Source of the DNA: Muricoccus roseus
Lineage (GTDB): Bacteria > Pseudomonadota > Alphaproteobacteria > Acetobacterales > Acetobacteraceae
Assembly (NCBI RefSeq): GCF_900141905.1
Contig: NZ_FQZF01000029.1
Span: 1-64,000 of the forward strand
DNA: 64,000 nucleotides
Direction: 5' to 3'
Below, one piece after another: positions 8,831 to 17,429 of the stretch. Each line of letters opens with the position of its first letter. Positions within the stretch are counted from its first letter, which is position 1. Both the position numbers and the translations under genes were made by a program. Below the pieces are notes generated by a model, which was not told the origin of the DNA, ran no database searches, and saw only the letters and a program-made list of their open reading frames with translations.

Positions 8831-9244
8831 TCAGCCGGCCGAGGCCGTGCGGAAGACGTAGTCGCAGCGGCCGTTATTCGCGCCATCCATGGCGAGTTCC
8901 GGGCCACCGAACGGGGCATCCACGGTCCGCCGGAACACCGTCTCGCGCGTCACGGCGAAGCCGGGCGGGTTGAGCATGAGGCGGAAGGTGCTGTCCGCCA
9001 CCGGTTCCAGCCGCGTGCCCACCAGCGGGGCGCAGACGGCCTCGCCGCCCCGGCTCAGCTCGGCGCTCAACACGCGCGGCACGGGCGCGACGCCCGGCAG
9101 CGAGACGAGGACGATGGCGGGCGGCAGGGTGGGCGCGCGAAGCGGGATCTCGCCCATCATCGCGGGTGGCGGGTCGGGAGAACAGGCGGCGAGGCTCGCG
9201 AGGGCGAGGGCTGGGATGAACGCGCGGAGGGGCGTTCGGCGCAT
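8831..9244 (-). CDS. Small lipoprotein of unknown function
   Basis: The 137-residue product has a signal sequence with a lipobox (LASLAAC, cysteine 21), so it is likely a membrane-anchored lipoprotein. The mature part contains VLVSLPGVAPVPRVLSAEL and ends with NNGRCDYVFRTA; I recognise no named domain. The start MRRTPLRAF was chosen because it gives a proper signal peptide; the frame stays open further upstream to 9313. It is a single gene, convergent with the benzoylformate operon and upstream of nothing on its strand. Confidence 0.7.
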   Translation of the reverse strand: MRRTPLRAFIPALALASLAACSPDPPPAMMGEIPLRAPTLPPAIVLVSLPGVAPVPRVLSAELSRGGEAVCAPLVGTRLEPVADSTFRLMLNPPGFAVTRETVFRRTVDAPFGGPELAMDGANNGRCDYVFRTASAG

Positions 9245-9350
9245 CGGGCCTGTCCTTCTCTGATCCGCCGGGTCAACGCCCGGCCATGGCTTCGGCTGCG
9301 CTGAGGCTACCACCGTGCCGCCGCATCGCCCAACGGTCGGCCGGAGAGGG

Positions 9351-9728
9351 CTAACCCTCCTCGGTCGCCAGCATCGCCGCGTCGATCTGGGCGAGGAGCT
9401 GGGGGAAGTCCACGGGCTTGGGGTGGTAGTCGTCGCATCCGGCGGCGATCATCTTCTCGCGGTCCCCGGACATGGCATGGGCGGTGAGCGCGATGATCGG
9501 GATGCGGGCGGTCTCGGCCCCCTCGCGGATCATGCGGGCGGCGGTCCAGCCGTCCATCACGGGCAGGTTCATGTCGAGCAGGATGACGTCGGGCTTCTCA
9601 GCCGCGGCCATCTCCACGCCCTGCTGGCCGTCATGGGCGAGGACGACGTCGAAGCCGCGGCGGCGGAGGCGGCGGGAGAGGAAGTCCCACAGCTCCTCAT
9701 GGTCCTCCACCAGCAGTATCTTCGTCAT
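9351..9728 (-). CDS. Single-domain response regulator (CheY-like)
   Basis: This is a 125-residue stand-alone receiver domain. The acidic pair is E8-D9 in LLVEDHE, the phospho-acceptor is D52 in ILLDMNLPVMDGW, and the switch lysine is in HPKPVDF. There is no output domain, so it passes phosphate on or acts by protein contact. Its ATG overlaps the stop of the hybrid kinase gene by 4 bases (9725-9728), which makes it the obvious partner of that kinase. Confidence 0.92.
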   Translation of the reverse strand: MTKILLVEDHEELWDFLSRRLRRRGFDVVLAHDGQQGVEMAAAEKPDVILLDMNLPVMDGWTAARMIREGAETARIPIIALTAHAMSGDREKMIAAGCDDYHPKPVDFPQLLAQIDAAMLATEEG

Positions 9729-12700
9729 CGTGTCGTGCTCTCCGTCTGCCGCTCCAACGGCGGCGGGGGCGGCGGGTTCCCTGGGGGCGCATTCGGGTTC
9801 CGCTGGGCGGCAATGCGCCGCAGCTCACTCAGCAGCGCCTCGGGCGGCTCGTCATCGGCGGGGAGGATGCGGCGGACCTGGCCGCGCAGGGCCTCGAGCT
9901 CCGCGGGCGCCACGTTGCCGCCGGTGAGGGCGATGACCTGAATGTCGCGCAGGGCCTCGTTGCGGCGAAGCTGGTGGACGAGGCTGAGGCCGTCCTCCTC
10001 CGGTCCGGGGACCGCGACGAGGACGAGGCCGAGCGGCGGGGCGGATGGAGGAGGCGCGGTGAGGCGCGCCAGGGCGGCGGCACCGTTCTCCACCTCCTCC
10101 ACCGACCATCCCTCGCTCTCCAGCAAGCGGCGCAGCTCCATGCGCGGCTCCGCCTCGGCCTCCACCACCAGGGCCGTGCCCGGCGCGCGGTAGCGGTCCA
10201 GCACGGTGCGGAGGCGGTGCCACTGCACGGGCTTCACCAGGTAGTCGGCCGCGCCGAGGGAGACGGCGAGCGCGCGCTCCTGCACGATGGAGACCATCAC
10301 CACGGGGATATCGGCCAGCTCCGGATCGGCCTTCAGGGCCGAGAGGACGGACCAGCCATCCATGCGCGGCATCATCACGTCCAGCAGGATGGCCGTGGGC
10401 CGGAGGCGGCGCGCCTGGCGCAGCCCTTCCTCCCCGTCATGCGCGCAGGCGACCGCGAAGCCGTCCCGCACCACGAAGCGCGAGAGCAGTTCGCGCGAGG
10501 CGGGGTCGTCATCCACGACGAGGACGAGGCCCGCGGTTCCCGCCTCTCCTTCCGGCAGGGTGGCGAGGGGCTGCTCGGCGGCGGGCTCGGGCCCGGTCTC
10601 GCGCATGTCCATCGGCACGCGAATGGTGAAGGTCGTGCCGCGCCCCTCCTCGCTCTCCACCGCGATGTCGCCACCGAGCAGGGTGCAGAAGGCCTTGGTG
10701 ATGGCGAGGCCGAGGCCCGTGCCGCCGAAGCGGCGGGTGGTGGAGCTGTCGGCCTGGCTGAAGCGGCGGAAGAGCTTCGCCAGCTGCTCCGGGTTCATGC
10801 CGATGCCCGTATCGGCGACGCGGAAGGCGATCTCGCGCCGGCCCATGGCGTCGCGGCCGGTCTCGGCGGTGAGGGTGACGCGGCCACCCTCGGTGAACTT
10901 GCTTGCGTTGGAGAGGAGGTTGATGAGGCACTGGCGCAGCTTCACCTGGTCGCTGTGCATGGGGCCGATGCCCTCGGGCAGCCGCACCTCGAGCCGGTTG
11001 TCCTTCTGCGCCATGAGGGCCTGCACGGTCGCGACCGTCTCGGAGACAAGGGTGGGCACCTCGAACTCCTCCGCATGGGTCTCCATGCGACCGGCCTCGA
11101 TCTTGGAGAGGTCCAGCACGTCGTTGATGAGGGAGAGGAGGTGGCGCGCATTGGCGCCGATCTTCTGCAGGTCCTTCGTCAGGACCTCGCCGCCCTCGAT
11201 ATCCGCGGCCTCCTCCTCCAGCATCTCGGAATAGCCGATGACGGCGGAGAGCGGCGTGCGGAGCTCATGGCTCATATTGGCGATGAACTGGCTCTTCGCG
11301 CGGTTGGCATCCTCGGCGGCCTCGCGCGCGAGGGTGGCTTCCTCCTGTGCGGTGCGCAGCTCGGTGACATCGGTGTTGGTGCCGAACCAGCCGGTGATGG
11401 CGCCTTCCGGGTTCTCCTCGTCGGGCTCGTCGCGAATGGGGACGGCGCGGCTGAGGAACCAGCGGTACTCGCCATCCGCGCCACGCAGGGGGAAGAAGTC
11501 CTCCCAGGGCTCGCCCGAGACGATGGCCTCCTGGAAATGCGCCGCGACGCGCTCGAGATGGTCGGGGTGGTGCACCGCCTTCCAGCCGGAGCCCTTCACC
11601 TGCTCGAAGCTGGTGCCGGTGAACTCGTACCAGCGGCGGTTGTACCACTCGATCTCGCCCGCGGCATCGGTCTGCCAGGCGAGCTGCGGGAGGGAGTTGG
11701 CGAGGGTGCGGAAGCGCGCCTCGCTGCGGCGCAGCCGGTCCTCTGCGCGGCGGCGGCGGGTGATGTCCATCAGGATGAGGCCGGCGGCCTCCCCCACCCC
11801 TTCCTGGCCGCGCGCGAAGGGGAAGAGGGTGGCGAGGAGATGCAGCCTCTCCTCCGGCCGGTCCGGCGGGGTGAATTCGATGGCGACGTCCGACTGGGCG
11901 CGGCCGCCATCCAGCACCGCGCGCAGGCGGGGTTCGATGCGGCCGCGCATGGCCTCGGCCAGGGCGGGCATGGCGCCGGCCGCCTGGCCGGTCATGCGCT
12001 CGGCGATCTCGCCCAGGGCGTGGTTGGCATTGGTGATGGACAGGTCCCGCCCGATCAGGCCGAGGCCCACGGGGGCGTTCGTCATCACGGCGTCGAGCAG
12101 GGCGTTCGCGCGGCGCTCCGCGCGGCGGCGGGTGACGGCGTAGAAGCCGAGCAGGGCGCAGGCGAGCAGGGCCGAACCCAGGGAGAGGCCGCCGAGCCAG
12201 AGGGCGCGGATGTCGCTGCGGCGGTTCAGCGCCTCCACCCGCGCGCGCGCCTGTGCCTGGAGGGTGGCCACCTCGGCGCGGATCGCGTCCATCGCCTCCC
12301 GCCCCTCGCCGGCCTCGACCACCGCCCGGGCGCTCTCCGCCCCGCTCTCCCGCCGGGCGGCGATGGAGCGTTCGGCCAGTTGCTCCCGCCGGGCGATCAG
12401 GGCGCGCAGGCGGGTTTCCGGCGGCAGCCCGGCCGGCGCGCGGAGCGCCTCCAAGGCCGTGAGGCGCTCCTCCACCGCGGCGATGCCGGCCCGGTAGGGT
12501 TCGAGATACTCCTCCCGGCCGACCAGGAGGTAGCCGCGCTGGCCGGTCTCGACATCCTTGATGGCGGAGAGGGCGCCTTCGAGCGCCACCACCGTCTCGG
12601 TCCCGGCCGTGATGGCATCCGCGTCGCGGTCGTTCAGGGCGTAGCTCACCGTGCCGGCGCCGACGGCGACGAGGGCGAGGAGACCGGCGAGCAGGGGGAT

Positions 12701-12763
12701 GCGCGGCCAGCGGCGGCGGGGCGCCGGGGCCTCGGGGGCGGGCGCGCGGATCGGTTCGGGCAA
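9725..12763 (-). CDS. Hybrid sensor histidine kinase (CHASE3-PAS-PAS-HK-REC-REC)
   Basis: This is a 1012-residue inner-membrane kinase. Two membrane segments (about 22-42 and 190-212) enclose a CHASE3-type periplasmic domain with VETGQRGYLLVG. Two PAS domains follow (about 218-334 and 348-470), then HisKA with H499 in MSHELRTPLS, a HATPase (NLLSNASKF, ADTGIGM, GGTGLGLA), and a receiver with D795 in ILLDVMMPRMDGW. A second receiver-like domain (about 857-975) has lost its acceptor: the strand reads LVLVAVPGPEEDG. The tail is proline-rich. I chose TTG 12763, preceded by GGGGGAAG, because it gives a short basic N terminus before membrane segment 1; the frame is open further upstream. It is coupled to the receiver gene at 9351-9728. 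Confidence 0.88.
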   Translation of the reverse strand: MPEPIRAPAPEAPAPRRRWPRIPLLAGLLALVAVGAGTVSYALNDRDADAITAGTETVVALEGALSAIKDVETGQRGYLLVGREEYLEPYRAGIAAVEERLTALEALRAPAGLPPETRLRALIARREQLAERSIAARRESGAESARAVVEAGEGREAMDAIRAEVATLQAQARARVEALNRRSDIRALWLGGLSLGSALLACALLGFYAVTRRRAERRANALLDAVMTNAPVGLGLIGRDLSITNANHALGEIAERMTGQAAGAMPALAEAMRGRIEPRLRAVLDGGRAQSDVAIEFTPPDRPEERLHLLATLFPFARGQEGVGEAAGLILMDITRRRRAEDRLRRSEARFRTLANSLPQLAWQTDAAGEIEWYNRRWYEFTGTSFEQVKGSGWKAVHHPDHLERVAAHFQEAIVSGEPWEDFFPLRGADGEYRWFLSRAVPIRDEPDEENPEGAITGWFGTNTDVTELRTAQEEATLAREAAEDANRAKSQFIANMSHELRTPLSAVIGYSEMLEEEAADIEGGEVLTKDLQKIGANARHLLSLINDVLDLSKIEAGRMETHAEEFEVPTLVSETVATVQALMAQKDNRLEVRLPEGIGPMHSDQVKLRQCLINLLSNASKFTEGGRVTLTAETGRDAMGRREIAFRVADTGIGMNPEQLAKLFRRFSQADSSTTRRFGGTGLGLAITKAFCTLLGGDIAVESEEGRGTTFTIRVPMDMRETGPEPAAEQPLATLPEGEAGTAGLVLVVDDDPASRELLSRFVVRDGFAVACAHDGEEGLRQARRLRPTAILLDVMMPRMDGWSVLSALKADPELADIPVVMVSIVQERALAVSLGAADYLVKPVQWHRLRTVLDRYRAPGTALVVEAEAEPRMELRRLLESEGWSVEEVENGAAALARLTAPPPSAPPLGLVLVAVPGPEEDGLSLVHQLRRNEALRDIQVIALTGGNVAPAELEALRGQVRRILPADDEPPEALLSELRRIAAQRNPNAPPGNPPPPPPLERQTESTTR

Positions 12764-12918
12764 GGCTCTTCCCCCGGGCTCCCGCCCGCGCCCGGCGGTC
12801 CGGGCTGGCGGCGGGAACGAAGATGGTCGGGCGCGCAACGCCCGGGGGGGCTGGGGGGTTGTGGGGGGCGTGGCCGGTTCCTTGCGCCAGCCCTTCTTCC
12901 GGATACGAAACGCCGCCG

Positions 12919-14754
12919 ATGGCTCCTCCCGACCGACGCCTCTCCCCCGCCGCCGCGCCGGTCCATGCCGCGGCGGTGCCGCTGGCGAGCCATGTGGGCG
13001 GGCCGGTCGCGGGCGCCGCCGTGCTCGTCTCGGCCGCCGTGGTGGTGGCCGGCCTCTATTTCGGGCGCGACGTGCTGGTGCCGCTGGTGCTGGCGGTGCT
13101 GCTGGCCTTCGTGCTCGCCCCGGTGGCGCGGCTGCTGCAGCGGCTGCGGCTGGGCAAGGGCGTGGCGGTGCTGGTGACGGTGCTGGCGGCCTTCGCGCTG
13201 ATCGGCGCCATCTTCGCCGCCCTCGGCGTGCAGGCGGCGGAGCTGGCGGCGGAGCTGCCGCGCTATGCCGCGACGCTGCGGACGAAGCTGGGGGCGCTGA
13301 GCGGGCTGGGGGAGCTGCTGCGCCAGGGAGAAGGGCTGCTCGGCAGCATCGGCATCGGCGGGCCGCTGGAGACACCCCCCGCGGCGGAGGCGCCCGTGGT
13401 GGTGGCCGCCCCGGCGCGCTCGGACACGGCGATGCTGAACGTGGTGGGCTCGGTGCTGGGGCCCATCCTGCATCCGCTGGCGACAGCGGGGCTGGTGGTG
13501 ATCTTCACCATCCTCACCCTTCTCTACCGCGAGGACCTGAGGGACCGGGCGATCCGCCTCGCGGGCGCGCGGGACCTGCACCGCACGATGACGGCGATGA
13601 ACGACGCCGCCGGGCGGCTCTCCCGCCTGTTCCTGGCGCAGGTGGCGTTGAACGCGGGCTATGCCGTGCTGATCTCCGGGCTGCTCTGGGCGGTGGGGCT
13701 GCCAAGCCCGCTGCTCTGGGGGATCCTCGCCGGGCTGATGCGCTTCGTGCCCTTCATCGGCACGCCCATCGCGGTGGCGCCGCCGCTGGTGCTGGCGCTG
13801 GCGGTGGATCCGGGCTGGTCCCTCGCCATCACGGTGCTCGCGGTGTTCATCCTCGGCGGGGCGGTGATGGGGCAGGTGCTGGAGCCCTTGCTCTTCGGCA
13901 AGCGGACGGGACTTTCGCCGCTCTCCGTCGTGCTGGCGGCGAGCTTCTGGGCCTTCCTCTGGGGGCCGATCGGGCTGCTGATATCCACCCCGCTCACGGT
14001 CGGGCTGGTGGTGCTGGGGCGGCATGTGCCGCGCTTCGAGTTCTTCGATGTGATGCTGGGCGACCGCCCTCCCCTCCAGCCGCAGGAGAGCTTCTACCAG
14101 CGCGCGCTGGAGGGCGATGCGGACGGGCTGGTGGAGCAGGCGCGGGAGATCCTGGCCGAGCCCGGCACGGGCCTGGCCGCCTATGGCGACATGGTGGCGC
14201 TGCAGGGGCTGGTGCTGGCGCAGACGGACTGGTCGCGCGAGGCGCTGGAGGCGGACCGGCTGGAGGTGATCCGCACGCAGGTGGGCGTGCTGCTGGACGA
14301 CCTTTCCGACTTCGGCGACGCCCCGGCGGCGGATGCGGCCCTGCCCACAGCCTGGGCCGCGGAGGGCGCGGTGGTCTGCATCGCCGGGCGCGGGCCGATG
14401 GACGAGCTGACGGCGCGGCTGGCGGCCCTGGTGCTGCACCGGGCCGGGCTGGGCGCGCGGGCGGAGACGAGCGCGGCGCTGGAGACCGCCAATCTCGGGC
14501 GGCTGGACCCGGGCCTGGTGCGGCTCGTCTGCCTCTCCGTGCTGGAGGAGGGGAACAGCGTGGCGGGGCTGCGCTACTTCCTGCGCCGCATCGCGCGGCA
14601 GCTGCCGGAGGCAAAGGTGATCGTCGGGCTGTGGGACGCGCCGCCCGAGAGCGCGATGCTGGCCGCCCTGCGCGAGGAAGGCCCGGCGGAGGCGATCGTC
14701 ACCTCGCTGGGCGAGGCGGCGGCGCTGGGGGAGGCCTTCGCGGCGCGGGGCTGA
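12919..14754 (+). CDS. AI-2E/PerM-family permease with long C-terminal extension
   Basis: The protein has about 611 residues. The first ~365 form the AI-2E/YhhT fold: an N-terminal hydrophobic pair (VLVSAAVVVAGLYFGRDVLVPL), a soluble segment, then further membrane helices with the family-type stretches GLMRFVPFIGTPIAV and LLISTPLTVGLVVLGRHVPRF. The remaining ~240 residues are hydrophilic and helical, beginning ESFYQRALEGDADGLVEQA, and have no domain I can name. Transport of autoinducer-2 is documented for only a few members; others export Na+/H+ or unknown solutes. The ATG at 12919 has a weak ribosome site, and an upstream in-frame ATG at 12823 remains possible. It is divergent from the hybrid kinase. 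Confidence 0.82.
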   Translation: MAPPDRRLSPAAAPVHAAAVPLASHVGGPVAGAAVLVSAAVVVAGLYFGRDVLVPLVLAVLLAFVLAPVARLLQRLRLGKGVAVLVTVLAAFALIGAIFAALGVQAAELAAELPRYAATLRTKLGALSGLGELLRQGEGLLGSIGIGGPLETPPAAEAPVVVAAPARSDTAMLNVVGSVLGPILHPLATAGLVVIFTILTLLYREDLRDRAIRLAGARDLHRTMTAMNDAAGRLSRLFLAQVALNAGYAVLISGLLWAVGLPSPLLWGILAGLMRFVPFIGTPIAVAPPLVLALAVDPGWSLAITVLAVFILGGAVMGQVLEPLLFGKRTGLSPLSVVLAASFWAFLWGPIGLLISTPLTVGLVVLGRHVPRFEFFDVMLGDRPPLQPQESFYQRALEGDADGLVEQAREILAEPGTGLAAYGDMVALQGLVLAQTDWSREALEADRLEVIRTQVGVLLDDLSDFGDAPAADAALPTAWAAEGAVVCIAGRGPMDELTARLAALVLHRAGLGARAETSAALETANLGRLDPGLVRLVCLSVLEEGNSVAGLRYFLRRIARQLPEAKVIVGLWDAPPESAMLAALREEGPAEAIVTSLGEAAALGEAFAARG

Positions 14755-14762
14755 GGGTACCC

Positions 14763-14784
14763 GGGGGAGGCGCGGGCCTCCCCC
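14763..14784. terminator. Bidirectional terminator-like hairpin
   Basis: Perfect 9 bp arms GGGGGAGGC and GCCTCCCCC with loop GCGG lie exactly between the stops of the convergent permease (14754) and DUF3597 (14793) genes. There is no T-tract. Confidence 0.6.
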
Positions 14785-14792
14785 GTGGGGCT

Positions 14793-15269
14793 TCAGCCCT
14801 TCAGGCTGTCCGGTACGCGGCCGCCATTCTCGGCCAGCTTCTGCATGACCTGCTTGTGCAGCCAGATGTTCATGGCGGCGGAATCATCCGTGCTGCCGGT
14901 GTAGCCGAGCTCGCCGGCCAGCTCCTTGCGGGCGGCGAGGCTGCTGTCGAGGTCGAGGAGCTTCATCAGGTCTACGATGGAGCTCTGCCAGTTCAGCTTC
15001 TGCGGGTTCTTCGAGGCCATGTCGGTCAGGACCGCCTGGACGTCCACGGCCTGGGCGGGGGAGCCGCCCTGGCCGGGGGCGGTGGGGGCCTGGCCGGCGG
15101 CCGGAGTGCTGGGGGTGGCGGCCGGGGCCGCCATGGCGCCGCCGAGGCTGCCGATGCCGCCAGGGGAGGTGGCCGCGGTCGTGCCCGGCGTCGGGCTGCC
15201 CGCATCCGCGGGGCTGGCGGCGGCCGGATGGCCGAAGATCTTGGACATGATGGAGCGGAAGATGCTCAT
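14793..15269 (-). CDS. DUF3597 domain protein
   Basis: The product has 158 residues. It begins MSIFRSIMSKIFG, then has a low-complexity Ala/Pro/Thr/Gly linker (about residues 15-75), then the conserved C-terminal block VDVQAVLTDMASKNPQKLNW...SSIVDLMKLLDLDSSL, which matches DUF3597 (a LysM-associated small protein in some genomes). No biochemical role is known to me. AGGAGA precedes the chosen ATG. It is the last gene of a minus-strand series after the Lrp regulator, but a 64-base gap makes a shared transcript uncertain. Confidence 0.8.
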   Translation of the reverse strand: MSIFRSIMSKIFGHPAAASPADAGSPTPGTTAATSPGGIGSLGGAMAAPAATPSTPAAGQAPTAPGQGGSPAQAVDVQAVLTDMASKNPQKLNWQSSIVDLMKLLDLDSSLAARKELAGELGYTGSTDDSAAMNIWLHKQVMQKLAENGGRVPDSLKG

Positions 15270-15333
15270 GCGGAGGTCTCCTGAAGCCGAGAGGGCTCTC
15301 CGCACAACGGCCCGGGGGTGGCGGGGTTGTCCG

Positions 15334-15828
15334 CTATCCCTCCCCTTCCCGCCCGGAGCGGTCCCGGAAGCGGCCGCGATGGAGCGGATAGGCCGTGGTG
15401 TATTTCAGCTGCTCCATGGCGAAGCGGGAGGTGACGTTGCGCATGGGCACGGCGCCGATGAGGCGTTTGTAGAAGGAGTCGAACTCCGCCATGCCGGTGA
15501 CGGCGACGCGGAGCATATAGTCGACCTCTCCTGCCATGCGGTGGGCCTCCATCACCTCCGGCATGGCGGCGATGGCCTGGGAGAAGGTGGAGAGCCATTC
15601 CGGCGTGTGGTCGCCCGCCTCGATGGCGACATAGACGATGAGGCCGACGCCGATCTTCTCCGGGTCCACCAGCGCGACGCGGCGGGTGATGACGCCGTTC
15701 GCCTCCAGCTTCTGGACGCGCTTCCAGCAGGGCGTGGGCGAGAGGCCCACCTTATCGGCGAGCTGGGCCACGGAGAGGGTCGCGTCGCCCTGGAGGAGGG
15801 CGATGATCTTGCGGTCGATCTCGTCCAT
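15334..15828 (-). CDS. Lrp/AsnC-family transcriptional regulator
   Basis: This is a 164-residue regulator. The N-terminal helix-turn-helix is MDEIDRKIIALLQGDATLSVAQLADKVGLSPTPCWKRVQKLE (given here in overlapping parts: start MDEIDRKIIALLQ, recognition helix LSPTPCWKRVQKLE). The C-terminal RAM/AsnC ligand domain includes VMEAHRMAGEVDYMLRV. LSPTPCW is the typical Lrp recognition sequence. Ligands of this family are usually amino acids. It lies 42 bases after the cupin gene on the same strand and may be co-transcribed with it. Confidence 0.92.
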   Translation of the reverse strand: MDEIDRKIIALLQGDATLSVAQLADKVGLSPTPCWKRVQKLEANGVITRRVALVDPEKIGVGLIVYVAIEAGDHTPEWLSTFSQAIAAMPEVMEAHRMAGEVDYMLRVAVTGMAEFDSFYKRLIGAVPMRNVTSRFAMEQLKYTTAYPLHRGRFRDRSGREGEG

Positions 15829-15870
15829 CGGTGCATGCGGCGGGCGGGGCCTGTGCCCCGCCCGGCCGGC

Positions 15871-16407
15871 TCAGGCCGGCTTCTTCGTGGGCAGGGTGGC
15901 GGTGCTGACGTTCACCCATTCCGGGCTCTCCGCCACCCCGATGCCGGGGAGGTTGATCACGACCTCCTCGGTGCCGCTGCGGACGAGGGCGCAGTGCAGG
16001 ACCTCAGTGGCGGAGGCGTTGATCTCCTGGTGCGGGACATAGGGCGGCACCTGGAAGAAGTCGCCGGCCTTCGCCTCCGTGATGAACTCCAGCCGGTCGC
16101 CCCAGCGCATGTGGGCGGTGCCGGAGATGATGTAGATGATGCTCTCCAGCGGCCCGTGGTGGTGCGGACCGGTCTGCGAATTGGGCTCGATCCGGTTGGT
16201 GCCGGCCCAGAGATGGAGGGAGCCGGTGCGGCTGCCGGAGATGGCGACCTCGCGGTTCATGCCCAGGGTTTCGGGCGTGTCGCCGCTGCGGTCGGCGGCG
16301 CTGACATGGCGGATGCCCTTGTTGCGCCAGTCATAGCCGGGACCGGGGCCGGGGCCGGGGGCGCCTTCGGTCTGGGGGGCGGGCTTCGTGGTAATTCCGT
16401 CGGGCAT
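15871..16407 (-). CDS. Cupin-domain protein
   Basis: This 178-residue protein carries a single conserved beta-barrel. Metal ligands are apparent in GPHHHGPLESIIYIISG (motif 1, with the glutamate) and PPYVPHQEIN (motif 2). The N-terminal 25 residues are Pro/Gly-rich. It could be a small dioxygenase, isomerase or sensor; the sequence alone does not decide. ATG 16407 is preceded by AGGAGA. It follows ssuA by 59 bases on the same strand, so it may belong to the sulfonate operon. Confidence 0.82.
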   Translation of the reverse strand: MPDGITTKPAPQTEGAPGPGPGPGYDWRNKGIRHVSAADRSGDTPETLGMNREVAISGSRTGSLHLWAGTNRIEPNSQTGPHHHGPLESIIYIISGTAHMRWGDRLEFITEAKAGDFFQVPPYVPHQEINASATEVLHCALVRSGTEEVVINLPGIGVAESPEWVNVSTATLPTKKPA

Positions 16408-16466
16408 GGTGGTGCTCTCCTGTGTCGCTCCCCTGGAGGGGAGGGTTGCGATGGCCGGGGCCGCGG

Positions 16467-17429
16467 TCAAGCGCCGCGGTTCCCGGAGGCGATGGCCGTG
16501 TTGAAGGAGGCGTCGAGCAGCTCCTTCGCCTCGATACGGCGGCGGACGAGGTTCGCGCGGGCGTAGAGGTCGATGTTCCGCTGCTCGTCGGCGGCCACGC
16601 TGTCGTCGATGGGGACGACGCGGGTGGCGGCGCGGCGGAACCAGTGCTCGGCCACGGGGGCCGGGATATTCATCAGATCCGACCAGGTCTTCGCATAGCC
16701 CTCCACATTCGCATTCGCCCAGGCGCGGGCGGCGGCGAGGCGGCGGACGAACTCGGCCAGCTCCTCACGGCGGGAGGCGATGGCCTCCGTGCGCGCGGCC
16801 TGGAAGCCGAGGCCGGGGGTGATGCCCTGGCCATGGGCGACGCGGCGGGCGCCGTTCAGCACCTCCTCCTGGGAGACATAGGGTTCCCAGGTGGACCAGG
16901 CCTCCACCGAGCCGCGGCTCCAGGCGGCCTTCGCATCGGCCGGCAACAGGAAGACGAACTGCACGGCATCGAGCGGCAGGCCGGCATTCTCCAGCGCGGC
17001 GAGGATCACCTGATGGCCGATGGAGCCGCGGCCCGTGGCGATGCGCTTGCCCCGCAGGTCCTGGATGGATTGGATGGGGCTGTCCTTCGCCACCAGGATG
17101 GCGAGGCCCTCCCGGTTCTCGCGCGTCGCGGCAATGGCCTTGATCGGCGCGCCGGCCGCGGCGCCGAAGGTGAAGGGCGCATCGCCCACCAGGCCGGTGT
17201 CGATGGCGCCGGCGTTCAGGGCCTCCACCAGCGGGGCGGCGGCGGGGAACTCGCTCCAGGCGATGCGGTCGCCAAAGCCCCGGAGCTGGCCGGAGGCTTC
17301 CATCACCGCGCGGGCATTGCCGCGCTGGTCGCCCACGCGCAGGGGGGCCTGGGCCTTGAGGATGCGCGGAGCGGCCAGGACGGCGACGGCGCCGAGAAGG
17401 ACGCGGCGGCCGAGGAGGAGGCGGCTCAT
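16467..17429 (-). CDS. ssuA: Alkanesulfonate ABC transporter, substrate-binding protein
   Basis: The 320-residue periplasmic protein has an N-terminal signal (LLLGRRVLLGAVAVLAAPRILKA). The body matches the SsuA/TauA family: LRVGDQRGNARAVMEASGQL, a specificity segment ALNAGAIDTGLVGDAPFTF, and LRGKRIATGRGSIGH. It delivers organosulfonates to the SsuBC pump. The ATG overlaps the ssuD stop by 4 bases (17426-17429). Aliphatic sulfonate is the family expectation; a nitrate- or taurine-type ligand cannot be excluded. Confidence 0.88.
   Translation of the reverse strand: MSRLLLGRRVLLGAVAVLAAPRILKAQAPLRVGDQRGNARAVMEASGQLRGFGDRIAWSEFPAAAPLVEALNAGAIDTGLVGDAPFTFGAAAGAPIKAIAATRENREGLAILVAKDSPIQSIQDLRGKRIATGRGSIGHQVILAALENAGLPLDAVQFVFLLPADAKAAWSRGSVEAWSTWEPYVSQEEVLNGARRVAHGQGITPGLGFQAARTEAIASRREELAEFVRRLAAARAWANANVEGYAKTWSDLMNIPAPVAEHWFRRAATRVVPIDDSVAADEQRNIDLYARANLVRRRIEAKELLDASFNTAIASGNRGA

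Noticed and set aside
9974-13177. Very long open frame antisense to the hybrid kinase
   Set aside because: The kinase on the other strand has clear domains; the antisense frame has arginine/glycine-rich nonsense composition caused by high GC.
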